This document shows positions 41,803 to 51,504 of a stretch of 64,000 bases of DNA, piece after piece (positions within the stretch are counted from its first letter, which is position 1; each line of letters starts with the position of its first letter). The translations under genes and the position numbers were made by a program. Source of the stretch: Lewinellaceae bacterium (lineage in GTDB: Bacteria > Bacteroidota > Bacteroidia > Chitinophagales > Saprospiraceae); contig JAHELJ010000008.1 in assembly GCA_024644235.1 (NCBI GenBank), positions 85,113-149,112 on the forward strand, given 5' to 3'. Below the pieces are notes generated by a model that was not told the origin of the DNA, searched no databases, and was given only the letters and a program-made list of their open reading frames with translations.

Positions 41803-44796
41803 TTACTTGCTCAGATACTCTTTGACAAAGAATTCTCGATAGAGATCGATTGATTTTAGCTGTAGAACTTTTCGATAGTTACGCTGGCTAGCTGCGTATA
41901 TCTCGAAAGTGGTTGGATCGTCTATAAACTCCTCAAGGTTTTTCTGTACTCCATTGTAGTAAGCCATTGCTTTGTCACGAGTGGCAAATCGACGAATTAC
42001 AAAAAGCGGGGTTCGATCTTCATCAAGTACGATGGTCGACAAATTGAGGCGATCAAGCTTATGATACTTTGTGTTGTAATTTGAAATGGCAATTCGTGCC
42101 TCATTTAAATCTGAATCATTGAGAAGAGGGACCAGAATCAGATGCAGGTTGTCATTTTCTTCCAATGCAAAGTATGCATCTGGATTGATCTCTTCGATCC
42201 CTTGAGTTGATTCTGTAAAACGAATTCCTAAGAGACGTATCATCTCTTTGGCCTTCTCTTCTTCTTCGGTATCCGGGTACTTAGCAATGGTTTCCTTCAA
42301 AGCATTTACAAATGGTTCCCGTCCTTGCAGCTTGCCAATACATAACGCAGTCAGCAGCGAGAATTTTGATTGGAGGCGATGTGTGGTGCCGAAACTTTCC
42401 CTGGCATCTTTCATCCGATCAAGGCATTGTTGATAGCCGCCATTTGAGTACACATTGTACAGATCCTGGTAAAAAGCTTCGAGTTTCTCATCGTCTGTCT
42501 GTACATTCTGCAGATAGGATGGATTACTGATGTATTTTGCATACTCACTATCGGCATGATCACCTTCTATCATCTGCCGGTATCTAGAAGCCTGGGACAT
42601 CTGATTTAGTTCAGAGTGCGATACATAGAGCAAATAATATGCATCCAACGCATGTTCAGTCGAAGGGTAATCGCTAAGTAATCTTTCCAGTGATTCGATA
42701 GAGTTCTCCCTATCATCAAGTTCAGACCTAAAGAGGCGACCTAAGTCGAATAGTGCATCTTCGATCCTTCGATGAGCTGCCTCTAGTTGAGCTTCAGACT
42801 TTGGGACATCAGCAAAGATCTCCTCAATCTCCGTATTAGATATTGGACCAGTGGTAGATCTGGAATCCTCGGTTTCATCGTTTGCTATAGCACTTATGGA
42901 CCCGCGGTCCGATCTTCTCCAATTATCTTCTAGCGTGATATTACCCCAGGCTCGTTCGAAGTCTCTACTGCCTTTCTTTAGTGCTTTGTCATTGTAAGCA
43001 AAAAAGATGTTTCCGCCGGCATTGGCTCCCTGGGCCTGGGATACTTGATTCAAAGAAGCTACTCGATTGTCTCTCTGATTGTCACTAGCCTGATTATCCT
43101 CCCTTTCGGCTGCAAGTTCCCGTTCCTTCTTGATCGCCTGAGCAAGCTTCCGCAACTCCCTTTCGGGCAATTCACTTATTCGGATCAGACTGTCCGTGAG
43201 TTCAATGATTTCAAGATTATTAGCTATCTCTGATAGGTTTCTCGCATAATTCTGTACCATGGTATACCGCTCATCGGTATCTGGCATCACCATGAGGGTA
43301 CTATCAAAATAGTACTTCGCTTCTGTAAAGTCTTCCCTTTCAAAATAGAGATTTGCGATGGTATAGTAGGATTCCGCTTTCTGTATCGGATTGCTCACGC
43401 TGTTTCTAATGGATAAACTGAGGTTCTCGATTGCACCCGCTATATTTCCAGCTTTCAAATCATTCTGTGCCAGGGCAAAGTAGATCTTGTCCTGGTACTC
43501 TCTGTTCTTGTCATCTTTAAGCCATCGGCTCAATTCGTTAGCAAGTTTTTTATCCGGAGTTGAGCTGGCCTTCCAGCCCAATGTTAGTTTATTCAAAGCA
43601 GCATTGAATTCCATTTCGTAATCAGGCTTCAATCGAATCACTTCATCGTACGACGCAAGCGCTCCTGAAGGATTTCCGGTGCTTTCCTGCAATTGAGCGA
43701 GAATAAAGGCGTACCTGGCTTTCCTATTTCTGTCATTGCTGGTCTCGATCGCTTTCTGCAAAGGGTCGATCGCTGCTTTATATTGACCTCGTTCGATAGC
43801 ACTGTAAGCCCTTACGATATGTAGTTCCCGCATGATCTCCGGAAAGGTATTACCACCCCTTTCAAGCAGTCGTAATATGTTCTCTGCTTCCCCAAAGCGA
43901 TCTCGCTCTATCAGGGTCCTTGCCAACCAGAGTTGAGCCTCCTGATGTACCGGCTTATGCTTTAGAAAATAATTATCTGGATTGCCTTTGATCTTTGGCA
44001 TTTCCGGGTTGTCTGAAAATGGTTCCTGCTTTTTGGTCTTCGTTTCGGAACGCTTAGCTTTCTTACTATTTCCTCCCTCCACTGTCTCCTTAGTTGTCTT
44101 GGCTAACCCTTCCTTACGGTCAGACTTTTCTCGATTCTTGATCTGTTGCTTTCGTTCCTTTATCCTTGCTTGACGCTCTCGCTCTTTAGCTTTCTCCGAC
44201 CTTTTCTCGCTGGCCTTCACCTGTTTCTTTCTATCTTTGATTCGCTCCTCTCTCTCCTTCTCATATTCCTTCCTTTCCTGGGCTTTTTCTCTTTCAGCCA
44301 ACCTCTTATTGGTGCTCCGTGTAGAAGACTTGGAACTGGCTTCAGAGGTCATCCGTGCAGGGTCGTAATGCTTAACCAAATAACGAAATGTCGCTTCTGC
44401 AGACTCATAGTCTTGCTTGATATATTGGGATTTGCCGATGATAAAGTAATGGTCGTCCGTCCAGTGACTGGGACGATGAATTGCTATTGCTACGGAAGCC
44501 TTTTCAATAGCCCGATCCATGGGCTCAGCGAGAGGAGTGGGATTATCGATTGCGACATAGGTGTATACGGGCAGCAACTCAGCATAGTTTTCGACGTGGC
44601 CAGCGTCCAGGGCCGCCAAAGTCTCATCGATCAACACTGTTGCATTGAAATGCCTATTGTACTTTGAAGTCACATCGTGGTATATCTTACCTATCTTACT
44701 GGTTTCGCCCCGCTTTTTCTCTGTGGCACAGCTGCAGACCAGTAAGAGTCCAATACCCAATGGAAGAATTCGATTTAAGAGGAGATTTTGCCTCAA
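41803..44796 (-). CDS. TPR lipoprotein, PorW/SprE-like type IX secretion component
   Basis: The TTG ending at 44796 gives 997 residues and a clean lipoprotein signal (RILPLGIGLLLVCSC, lipobox LVCSC); a TTG at 44859 would add 21 residues. The mature start (YHDVTSKYNRHFNATVLIDETLAAL in parts) is the PorW/SprE opening. TPR-like helices fill the rest, including WLARTLIERDRFGEAENILRL, ARYAFILAQLQESTGNPSGAL and AESYYTIANLYFEREDFTEA. A Lys/Glu/Arg-rich segment of about 130 residues interrupts the first TPR block. PorW links the PorM/PorN ring of the secretion system to the outer membrane parts. It is divergent from the M23 endopeptidase. Confidence 0.85.
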   Translation of the reverse strand: MRQNLLLNRILPLGIGLLLVCSCATEKKRGETSKIGKIYHDVTSKYNRHFNATVLIDETLAALDAGHVENYAELLPVYTYVAIDNPTPLAEPMDRAIEKASVAIAIHRPSHWTDDHYFIIGKSQYIKQDYESAEATFRYLVKHYDPARMTSEASSKSSTRSTNKRLAEREKAQERKEYEKEREERIKDRKKQVKASEKRSEKAKERERQARIKERKQQIKNREKSDRKEGLAKTTKETVEGGNSKKAKRSETKTKKQEPFSDNPEMPKIKGNPDNYFLKHKPVHQEAQLWLARTLIERDRFGEAENILRLLERGGNTFPEIMRELHIVRAYSAIERGQYKAAIDPLQKAIETSNDRNRKARYAFILAQLQESTGNPSGALASYDEVIRLKPDYEMEFNAALNKLTLGWKASSTPDKKLANELSRWLKDDKNREYQDKIYFALAQNDLKAGNIAGAIENLSLSIRNSVSNPIQKAESYYTIANLYFEREDFTEAKYYFDSTLMVMPDTDERYTMVQNYARNLSEIANNLEIIELTDSLIRISELPERELRKLAQAIKKERELAAEREDNQASDNQRDNRVASLNQVSQAQGANAGGNIFFAYNDKALKKGSRDFERAWGNITLEDNWRRSDRGSISAIANDETEDSRSTTGPISNTEIEEIFADVPKSEAQLEAAHRRIEDALFDLGRLFRSELDDRENSIESLERLLSDYPSTEHALDAYYLLYVSHSELNQMSQASRYRQMIEGDHADSEYAKYISNPSYLQNVQTDDEKLEAFYQDLYNVYSNGGYQQCLDRMKDARESFGTTHRLQSKFSLLTALCIGKLQGREPFVNALKETIAKYPDTEEEEKAKEMIRLLGIRFTESTQGIEEINPDAYFALEENDNLHLILVPLLNDSDLNEARIAISNYNTKYHKLDRLNLSTIVLDEDRTPLFVIRRFATRDKAMAYYNGVQKNLEEFIDDPTTFEIYAASQRNYRKVLQLKSIDLYREFFVKEYLSK

Positions 44797-44920
44797 ATGA
44801 TTGAAAAATTTAATGTGTTCTTGCCGACAAATCCAAAATATAACTCCGAAATCGGCCAAATTATTTTGTTCAATTCTTTTTTAGGAATTTTGAATTCCAG
44901 ACCTGCAAAACAACAAATTT

Positions 44921-45766
44921 TTGGAAAAAGGTAAGCAACCGAAGGATCGATACCGCCTGGTCATTTTTAGTGAGAGTACTTTTGAAGAAATTTACTCTTA
45001 CAACTACCGACCCTGGCATCTTTATGTCGTGCTCGCTACCCTTACTGTGATCATCACCTCGATCATCATAGGACTAATGGTGTTGACCCCATTGGGATCA
45101 CTGCTTGGCAATAATCGAACAGAGTCCGATGAACTTATTAGATTACGTCAACAAATCCTGGCGATGGAAGAAAATGCTAAGAGCCACGATTTGTATATAC
45201 GCAATCTCAGGCAGCTCCTGAGTGGCGAACCCGTTATTGATTCGGTAATTAATACCAATCCAACCCTGGATTCAATTGTAACTGTCGATCGTATTCTGGA
45301 GGACGAGTTGCTAAGAAAGGAAACAGATCTCGACCTCCAACTAAATACTAACAACTACCGCAAATTGGCTTCTAACCCTGCTCGTCCACTTGATCAGCTC
45401 CACCTGCTACCTCCTCTGCCGGGTAAAATCAGCCTTGGGTTTGATCCGGGGAAAAACCACCTTGGAGTAGATATCAATGCGCCTGCAAATACTGCTGTGA
45501 AGGCCATTCAGGATGGTTATATCATTTCTGCAGGTTGGAACCTCGAAACAGGCAATACCATTGGCATTCAGCACCAGGGCAATATGATCTCGTTTTACAA
45601 GCACAACTCCGCATTGCTGAAGAAGACCAATTCTTTTGTACGTGCCGGAGAAGCCGTGGCTATCATTGGCAACACAGGAACTCTATCAACAGGTCCTCAT
45701 CTTCATTTCGAACTATGGATCAATGGAAAACCGGTTGATCCTACCCGCTATATCAACTTCAATTGA
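44921..45766 (+). CDS. M23 family metalloendopeptidase
   Basis: A 281-residue membrane-anchored peptidoglycan hydrolase with a TTG start. One N-terminal membrane helix (about 27-51) is followed by a short coiled coil (SDELIRLRQQILAMEENAKS) and the M23/LytM domain. Zinc ligands are complete: His and Asp in KNHLGVDINAP, and His in GPHLHFELW; FYKHNSALL carries the catalytic-site His. It cuts peptide cross-links. It is divergent from porW/sprE, and bactofilin is 3.7 kb upstream, an arrangement in keeping with bactofilin-guided cell-wall enzymes. Confidence 0.93.
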   Translation: MEKGKQPKDRYRLVIFSESTFEEIYSYNYRPWHLYVVLATLTVIITSIIIGLMVLTPLGSLLGNNRTESDELIRLRQQILAMEENAKSHDLYIRNLRQLLSGEPVIDSVINTNPTLDSIVTVDRILEDELLRKETDLDLQLNTNNYRKLASNPARPLDQLHLLPPLPGKISLGFDPGKNHLGVDINAPANTAVKAIQDGYIISAGWNLETGNTIGIQHQGNMISFYKHNSALLKKTNSFVRAGEAVAIIGNTGTLSTGPHLHFELWINGKPVDPTRYINFN

Positions 45767-45816
45767 GCCAAGATTGGACCAATATTTGAAGCAGACTTGC
45801 GTTATAAGAAATCTTC

Positions 45817-45824
45817 TATCTTTG
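45817..45824 (+). promoter_or_regulatory. Candidate promoter -7 box before 45832 gene
   Basis: TATCTTTG matches TAnnTTTG, with a CTTG at 45796-45799 (17-base spacing, slightly short). The box ends 7 bases before the ATG at 45832, implying a very short leader. Confidence 0.4.
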
Positions 45825-45831
45825 TGCCCTT

Positions 45832-46263
45832 ATGGAAAATACGCATAAGCAAGAACTTAAAACTTTACGCAACGATAATGGGGAATTAATCAGTCCAATC
45901 CTTCCTGATGAGGTCAAAAATTTTCTGATTGATATCGATGGTACGATTTGTGATGATATCCCAAATGAAGAGCCCGAGCGAATGAAGACTTGCTTGCCAT
46001 ATCCAGATGCTCAAGAGACAATAAACAAGTGGTACGACGAAGGTCATATTATTACCTTTTTCACCTCTCGCACCGAAGAGCATCGAGTGATGACTGAAGA
46101 ATGGTTAAGGCTCCATAATTTCCGGTACCATGGATTGTTGATGAATAAACCCAGAGGAGGTAATTACCACTGGATCGACAATCACATAGTCCGGGCAACT
46201 CGATTTAAAGGGCAATTCACCGATTTGGTGATCAAGACCAAAGAGATCGAAGTATTTAAGTAG
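45832..46263 (+). CDS. HAD-like hydrolase fold protein
   Basis: A 143-residue protein with HAD motif I as FLIDIDGTICDDI near 30-42 (two Asp, DIDGT), motif II as FFTSRTEEHR near 74-83, and WIDNHIVRA near 116-124 in the place of motif IV. The short length, with no cap domain, suits a small phosphatase such as those acting on sugar or nucleotide phosphates. Database entries of this type are sometimes named phosphoheptose isomerase in error. The substrate is unknown. Confidence 0.75.
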   Translation: MENTHKQELKTLRNDNGELISPILPDEVKNFLIDIDGTICDDIPNEEPERMKTCLPYPDAQETINKWYDEGHIITFFTSRTEEHRVMTEEWLRLHNFRYHGLLMNKPRGGNYHWIDNHIVRATRFKGQFTDLVIKTKEIEVFK

Positions 46264-47173
46264 ACATCGCCCGCAAGACCTCTCCCATAGCATTTTCCAA
46301 CTTTTCAAAACGGTAATTAAAGCCACCAGTCAATGCCTTGCTGGGTAAAACCCGTGCGCTAGAAAGCACGGTAGCCGACATCTCGCCCATCACTAATTTC
46401 AGGATGGGTGTGGGTACGCTTGCAAGGAAACTCAATTTCGAACTACTTCTCTTCAAAGTGTGCATAAACTCGCGATGTTGAACGGGATCAGGACCCACGG
46501 CATTGTAAATTCCCGCAGGAAGATTTCCATTAATCACCCATTTGAATAAGTCGACCAAATCATGGTGGTGAATCCATGACATATACTGATCACCTGAGCC
46601 GAGCATTGCGCCACTTTTCAAAAAAATCAAACTCATCAATTTTGGCAGTAGTCCACCCGAGTCACTCAAGACAAGACCAATTCGCATAATGCTAACCTCC
46701 ATCCCTGATTCCTCCAATTTCCAATGATGCCCTTCCCAATCTCGGCAGAGTTTCACCATAAAATCTTCAGTTTCCGACACCGAATTCTCATCGAGGATTT
46801 TATCTCCTTGATCTCCATAAATTCCGATCGCTGATGCTCCAATATATATAGCAGGTTTCCGCTCTCTATCCTTCCATAAGGATGCAAGAAAACGGGTAGG
46901 TACCAACCGACTTTCGCGTAAAACCAGCCTTCTCTTTTCCGTCCAAAGTTTATCGGCTATGCCTGCTCCACACAAATTAATTACGACATCTACATCTTGA
47001 ATTGCCTTTTCGTCAATGTACTCTGATGACGGATTCCATCGATACTGTATCGGAGTAGATCGATGATCGGGAGTGCGCGATAGTACGCTTACCTTATGTC
47101 CGTCAGCCATTAGTGATCGGCTAAGTGCTGATCCAATTATTCCTGAGCCACCTGCGATCAGTATACTACTCAT
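46256..47173 (-). CDS. TIGR01777 family (SDR39U1/YfcH-like) epimerase
   Basis: A 305-residue short-chain dehydrogenase-fold protein. SILIAGGSGIIGSALSRSLM near 3-22 is the dinucleotide-binding loop, NLCGAGIADKLWTEKRR near 66-82 and IGASAIGIYGDQGDKILDE near 110-128 are characteristic of TIGR01777. ARVLPSKALTGGFNYRF near 274-290 is the usual end. Biochemical function is not established. It overlaps the end of the HAD-like gene by eight bases. Confidence 0.92.
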   Translation of the reverse strand: MSSILIAGGSGIIGSALSRSLMADGHKVSVLSRTPDHRSTPIQYRWNPSSEYIDEKAIQDVDVVINLCGAGIADKLWTEKRRLVLRESRLVPTRFLASLWKDRERKPAIYIGASAIGIYGDQGDKILDENSVSETEDFMVKLCRDWEGHHWKLEESGMEVSIMRIGLVLSDSGGLLPKLMSLIFLKSGAMLGSGDQYMSWIHHHDLVDLFKWVINGNLPAGIYNAVGPDPVQHREFMHTLKRSSSKLSFLASVPTPILKLVMGEMSATVLSSARVLPSKALTGGFNYRFEKLENAMGEVLRAMST

Positions 47174-47217
47174 CGTCTTTGATATTAAATTGATAGATTT
47201 ACTACTTGTTAGAAGAG

Positions 47218-47225
47218 TAATTTTG
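47218..47225 (+). promoter_or_regulatory. Candidate -7 box before the ABC transporter operon
   Basis: TAATTTTG matches TAnnTTTG and lies 13 bases before the ATG at 47239. An ATTG at 47189-47192 is 25 bases upstream, longer than the usual 19-21. Confidence 0.35.
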
Positions 47226-47238
47226 AACCCCTAATCTA

Positions 47239-48978
47239 ATGAACACTTCAGGCCCATTTGAGTTTCTGCTCATTTTAGTTGTCTTTCTATTTTCAGGTTG
47301 CACTAATCAAGAGACAGGGAGCATTAGTGATGTGCTTAGATTGAGACTCCGCAGCGAGCCCGATAGGCTGAACCCGATGCTTTCCCGAACAACTCTTGCG
47401 AGTCAAATCGAGAAATATCTATTCCTTCCCTTGCAGGATTATGATCCACATTCCCTTGACCTTAAGCCTGTACTCCTTGAGTCAAAGCCTGAGATCGAAA
47501 TCCTGAATGCCGGCAATCAAAATGATAGTATGGTATTCAATCTACGAATCAGGGACGATGCCATGTGGGACAATTCCACTCCGGTGACTGGTTATGATTA
47601 CCTGTTTACATACAAATTAGCCATCAATCCTTTTATCGAATATCTCGCATGGAAAAATTTGACCTTTGCCATTGCCGATATTGTAGTGGATTCCCTCGAT
47701 CCGAAAGCCATTACAGTTTCACTTGATCAAACCTACATCCTGGCGGAAGAAGTCGTGACGGGATTTAACGTCTATCCTGAACATGTTTATGATCCTAAGC
47801 AGGTACTGCGACAGATAACGTTTTCTGATCTGAGGCAGATAGATCCATCTACATCTTCTGAAGTTCTAGATTCGATAAGATTGTTGAATGATCAATTTCA
47901 TAGCGTTCGGTTCTCAAGGGATGTTGTGATAGGGTGTGGACCCTATCGACTAGTCAACTGGACAGCCAATCAGCAATTGTTACTTGAGAAAAAGGAGAAT
48001 TGGTGGGGTTCAAGCCTAAATCATCCCCTGGTTGTATCAAATCCGGACCGGATCATTTATCATTTTATTCCCGACGAACAGACGGCTATTAGCAACCTTA
48101 AAGATGGAAAGCTCGATATAGCGGCTGATCTGTCAGCAGAGGGATTCCAGCAACTGAGAACCAGTCAGTCCGAGCACAATCTGACCTTGCTCAACTCTAA
48201 GGGCTTCACATATTTATACATAGGTCTCAACAATGCGCATCCAGTACTATCAGATGTACTTGTACGCAGGGCCTTGGCTCATTTAGTTGATGTAGAATTG
48301 CTCTGTAATGAATTGTTTTATGGCCTGGCTCAACCTGCAACAGGTCCTATACATCCAAACAGTGACTACTACCGCAATGGATACAAGCCTATTTCCTTCG
48401 ATCCGGAAAAATCCATCACCTTGCTCAACGAATCAGGATGGCAGGATTCAAATAATAACGGCATCCGCGATAAAGTGATAAAAGGAAAATTGACTGAACT
48501 TGCTTTTGGAATTAAGATCACACGATCCCAGCTTTCTCAAGATGTAGCTATTTTGTTAAAGAGCCAGGCTGCCGAAGTGGGAATCGAGATCGAAATCCTT
48601 CCGCAAGATTTTTCGGTTACTCTTACACAGATAAGGAACCGTGACTACGAACTTGCTGCCCTATCCAGCATACAGTCGCCTAGTTTGTACGACCCCTATC
48701 CTACCTGGCATTCGCACAATGCAAATCCCACCGGAAGCAACTATTGCCAATTCATGGACGAGGAAGCTGATGAAATCATCGAAACCCTTCGTCAGTCGGT
48801 GAGCGATAGTAGCACGATCCGTAGATTATACAACGATTTTCAACAGATCATTTACGAAAGGCAACCAGCAATCTTCCTCGTCAGTCCAACAATAAATCTG
48901 GCGCTTCGTACGAATCTAAAATTGGAATCTCTTAAAATTCGACCTGGGTATTACGAAAACTTGGTAGTTTTCGATTAA
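47239..48978 (+). CDS. ABC transporter substrate-binding lipoprotein, peptide type (SBP family 5)
   Basis: A 579-residue lipoprotein with lipobox FSGC at about residue 21. The mature protein has the family 5 layout: RSEPDRLNPMLSR near 37-49, LRIRDDAMWDNSTPVTGYDYLFTY near 99-122 (in two parts), GCGPYRLVNW, FIPDEQTAISNLKDGKLDI and LVRRALAHLVD. Such proteins bind oligopeptides, dipeptides or nickel chelates. The stop TAA is followed at once, in the same frame, by the ATG of the first permease gene. Confidence 0.9.
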   Translation: MNTSGPFEFLLILVVFLFSGCTNQETGSISDVLRLRLRSEPDRLNPMLSRTTLASQIEKYLFLPLQDYDPHSLDLKPVLLESKPEIEILNAGNQNDSMVFNLRIRDDAMWDNSTPVTGYDYLFTYKLAINPFIEYLAWKNLTFAIADIVVDSLDPKAITVSLDQTYILAEEVVTGFNVYPEHVYDPKQVLRQITFSDLRQIDPSTSSEVLDSIRLLNDQFHSVRFSRDVVIGCGPYRLVNWTANQQLLLEKKENWWGSSLNHPLVVSNPDRIIYHFIPDEQTAISNLKDGKLDIAADLSAEGFQQLRTSQSEHNLTLLNSKGFTYLYIGLNNAHPVLSDVLVRRALAHLVDVELLCNELFYGLAQPATGPIHPNSDYYRNGYKPISFDPEKSITLLNESGWQDSNNNGIRDKVIKGKLTELAFGIKITRSQLSQDVAILLKSQAAEVGIEIEILPQDFSVTLTQIRNRDYELAALSSIQSPSLYDPYPTWHSHNANPTGSNYCQFMDEEADEIIETLRQSVSDSSTIRRLYNDFQQIIYERQPAIFLVSPTINLALRTNLKLESLKIRPGYYENLVVFD

Positions 48979-50337
48979 ATGGCATTCTACATCTTACGGC
49001 GCCTCGTTTGGATCTTACCAACCGTATTGCTCGTTTTGGTGATCACTTTCGTCCTTACCCGCATGCCCCCGGGAGATCCTATTTACCAACTTTATTCCAG
49101 CCAAGATAGTCCTGACTCTGACCTTACCCTGAGTGAGAATCAGTATAACATGGGTATGAAGGAATTGGGACTTGATCGACCCCTTTTCTACGTGGAAATA
49201 GTGCCTTTTCATCATCCCGACACCTTATATAAAATCCCACTACGTGAACGGGGGCTTGTACATTTACTGTTGAGAGATTATCGGAACTGGGACGAAATAG
49301 AATCATTCCGAAAAACCTTAAAAAGGTACATGACCGAGATGCGATCTCAATCTCCTGAGCGATTTAGTACGATTGCAAGATTGGTTTATGGAAAGCCCAT
49401 TACCAAAGATCTGAATCTCGCCATCCAGACTTTGGTAACAGACTCGCCAGATTCCCCAATTCTTCAATCATATGGCGACCTACAAAATTCCCGGTTGGGT
49501 TTGATCAGATTTTTGCCAACCATCAAATGGCGCGGATCAAATAATCAATTTCACAATTGGTTGAACAACCTTTTTCGATTGGACTTTGGCATCTCGAGAA
49601 TTGATGCTCGCCCAGTGGCCACTAAGGTAGGAGAAGCCCTCAGCTGGACTTTATTCATCAACATAATTTCGATCCTACTCGCTTATCTCATTAGCATACC
49701 CCTTGGGATGTATATGGGATGGTACCACAGATCACGATGGCTTAGAGCAGTGAGAATATTTCTATATGCGATTTATGCCGTACCCATTTTCTGGCTTGCT
49801 ACTTTATTGGTAGTGTTTTTTACCACATCCGAATATGGAAGTTGGACAAATATATTCCAGTCGGTTGGGATATGGCAGGCTACTACGGGAGATAGCTTCG
49901 CAGGTCTTTTGGCTCAGAATGCCGGTCAGTTTGTGATCCCAATACTTTGCCTGACCCTCAGCATCACCGCTTATGTTAGCCGTCAGGTAGAAAGCAGTGT
50001 AAATGAGGAAAAAACTAAGCGATACATCTTGCAGACAAAGGCGAAGGGCTTGGGAGATCACTCTATCATTTGGAAGCATTTGTTTCGCAACTCCAGTTTC
50101 CCGTTAATCACCTTGATATCAGGAATACTTCCTGCATCCATTTCCGGGTCATTGGTGCTAGAGGTAATCTGCAACATTCCTGGGATGGGAAGGCTCCTTG
50201 TCGATGCAATCTTTGGGCAGGATTGGTCGGTAGTAATTCTAGTTGTATTTATTTCTTCATTTCTCACGATCATAGGTCTTTTACTATCCGATATTCTTTA
50301 CCGGATCGCTGATCCACGGTTACAAACTGAGGTCTGA
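48979..50337 (+). CDS. ABC transporter permease, DppB/OppB type with periplasmic insertion
   Basis: A 452-residue permease, against ~310-340 for DppB. After TM1 (about 8-28) and the usual PPGDPIY, a soluble region of about 180 residues (to ~210) is inserted; five further helices follow, from ~225. The coupling loop is AKGLGDHSIIWKHLFRNSSFPLI. It abuts the substrate-binding gene with no gap and overlaps the next permease by the TGATG junction, so the three are one operon. No ATPase gene is adjacent, which means the motor subunits are encoded elsewhere. Confidence 0.9.
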   Translation: MAFYILRRLVWILPTVLLVLVITFVLTRMPPGDPIYQLYSSQDSPDSDLTLSENQYNMGMKELGLDRPLFYVEIVPFHHPDTLYKIPLRERGLVHLLLRDYRNWDEIESFRKTLKRYMTEMRSQSPERFSTIARLVYGKPITKDLNLAIQTLVTDSPDSPILQSYGDLQNSRLGLIRFLPTIKWRGSNNQFHNWLNNLFRLDFGISRIDARPVATKVGEALSWTLFINIISILLAYLISIPLGMYMGWYHRSRWLRAVRIFLYAIYAVPIFWLATLLVVFFTTSEYGSWTNIFQSVGIWQATTGDSFAGLLAQNAGQFVIPILCLTLSITAYVSRQVESSVNEEKTKRYILQTKAKGLGDHSIIWKHLFRNSSFPLITLISGILPASISGSLVLEVICNIPGMGRLLVDAIFGQDWSVVILVVFISSFLTIIGLLLSDILYRIADPRLQTEV

Positions 50338-51500
50338 TGAAGGAAGAGCAAAATCATGTCAATCCAATCTTCGATTTTGTGACCAGATGGCTTCCCATTT
50401 CCGTGTTGGCTATATTCTTTGTAACAGCCCTCTTTGCTGATTTCCTGGCAAATGATAAACCCATATATGCGAAAGTAGGAGATAATACATACTGGCCGGT
50501 CTGGGAATCGATCATCGGTGCGGAAAATGATATGTCGCTAAATTGGCGTATCACCGATCCGGACTTTGCGATCTACCCAATGTTTCCATTTTCAGATCAT
50601 AGCAGCCCAAATCTCAGTATTCGCTACAAAGGTCCTGGCACAACTTCCGAAAGAAATGGTCGACAATTCACACATTGGCTAGGTACAGACCGACTTGGCA
50701 GGGATGTAGCTGCCAATATGATTCACGGATGTCGAAAGTCGCTTCTTGTGGGTTTCTTGGCCATGATCCTGGCAGCTGTCATTGGTATCACCCTGGGAAT
50801 CGTAGCTGGCTATTGGGGCGATCATAAAAGATATATCCACCCTATGATGGCTATATTGATCTTATTTCTCACAGCGCATGCACTTTTTCTCTTAATCAAC
50901 GGCCTTGCCTACGGACTGCCCTTGCTGCTGCTTTTCTTGGTCTTATTTGCCCTTCTGCAATTTACTTCCAGTGATCATACGGGTCGATGGCCTTTATTGC
51001 TGGATTCTGTCACCCTGCGATTAATTGAGGTATTCAATTCTGTTCCTGGACTTCTATTACTTTTAGTAGTAGGAAGCATGTTCTCCCGTCCTTCACTGGT
51101 GGGAGTGGCAGTCTTGATTGGACTCCTTCGTTGGACGAGATTTGCAAGATTTTGTCGGGGGGAAGTATTGAAGGCGAAGGAAGGCGAGTTTATCACAGCA
51201 GCTCAGGTTGCAGGCCAGTCCGATGCCTCGGTGATTTGGCGATACCTTTTACCTGAGATAGTAGGGCCTTTAGTTGTCGTATTTGTATTCGGAGTAGCCT
51301 CCGCGATTATTCTTGAATCTACGCTATCATTTCTTGGTATTGGTGTTCCTGTGGAACAAATCACCTGGGGATCACTTCTAGGACAAGCAAAGTACAATCT
51401 GAATGCATGGTGGCTGGCAGTCTTTCCGGGCCTAGCAATCTTTCTTCTGATAGTAAGCTTGAATTATTTTGGAGACCAAATGCGTCGCAAAGCCGGTTAG
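50337..51500 (+). CDS. ABC transporter permease, DppC/OppC type
   Basis: A 387-residue permease, about 90 longer than E. coli DppC. TM1 is near 20-36, then a periplasmic loop of ~85 residues leads to the HWLGTDRLGRDVAANMIHG block near 111-129, which is the usual start of the DppC transport domain. The coupling loop is AAQVAGQSDASVIWRYLLPEIVGPL. A stretch of extra hydrophobic residues (about 163-205) lies between the second and later helices. The start overlaps the preceding stop by one base. Confidence 0.9.
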   Translation: MKEEQNHVNPIFDFVTRWLPISVLAIFFVTALFADFLANDKPIYAKVGDNTYWPVWESIIGAENDMSLNWRITDPDFAIYPMFPFSDHSSPNLSIRYKGPGTTSERNGRQFTHWLGTDRLGRDVAANMIHGCRKSLLVGFLAMILAAVIGITLGIVAGYWGDHKRYIHPMMAILILFLTAHALFLLINGLAYGLPLLLLFLVLFALLQFTSSDHTGRWPLLLDSVTLRLIEVFNSVPGLLLLLVVGSMFSRPSLVGVAVLIGLLRWTRFARFCRGEVLKAKEGEFITAAQVAGQSDASVIWRYLLPEIVGPLVVVFVFGVASAIILESTLSFLGIGVPVEQITWGSLLGQAKYNLNAWWLAVFPGLAIFLLIVSLNYFGDQMRRKAG

Positions 51501-51504
51501 TTGT

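Noticed and set aside
44033..44340. Open frames on the plus strand across the charged part of porW/sprE
   Set aside because: They are shadows of a repetitive Lys/Glu-rich reading frame on the minus strand and have Phe/Leu/Ser-rich composition without motifs.
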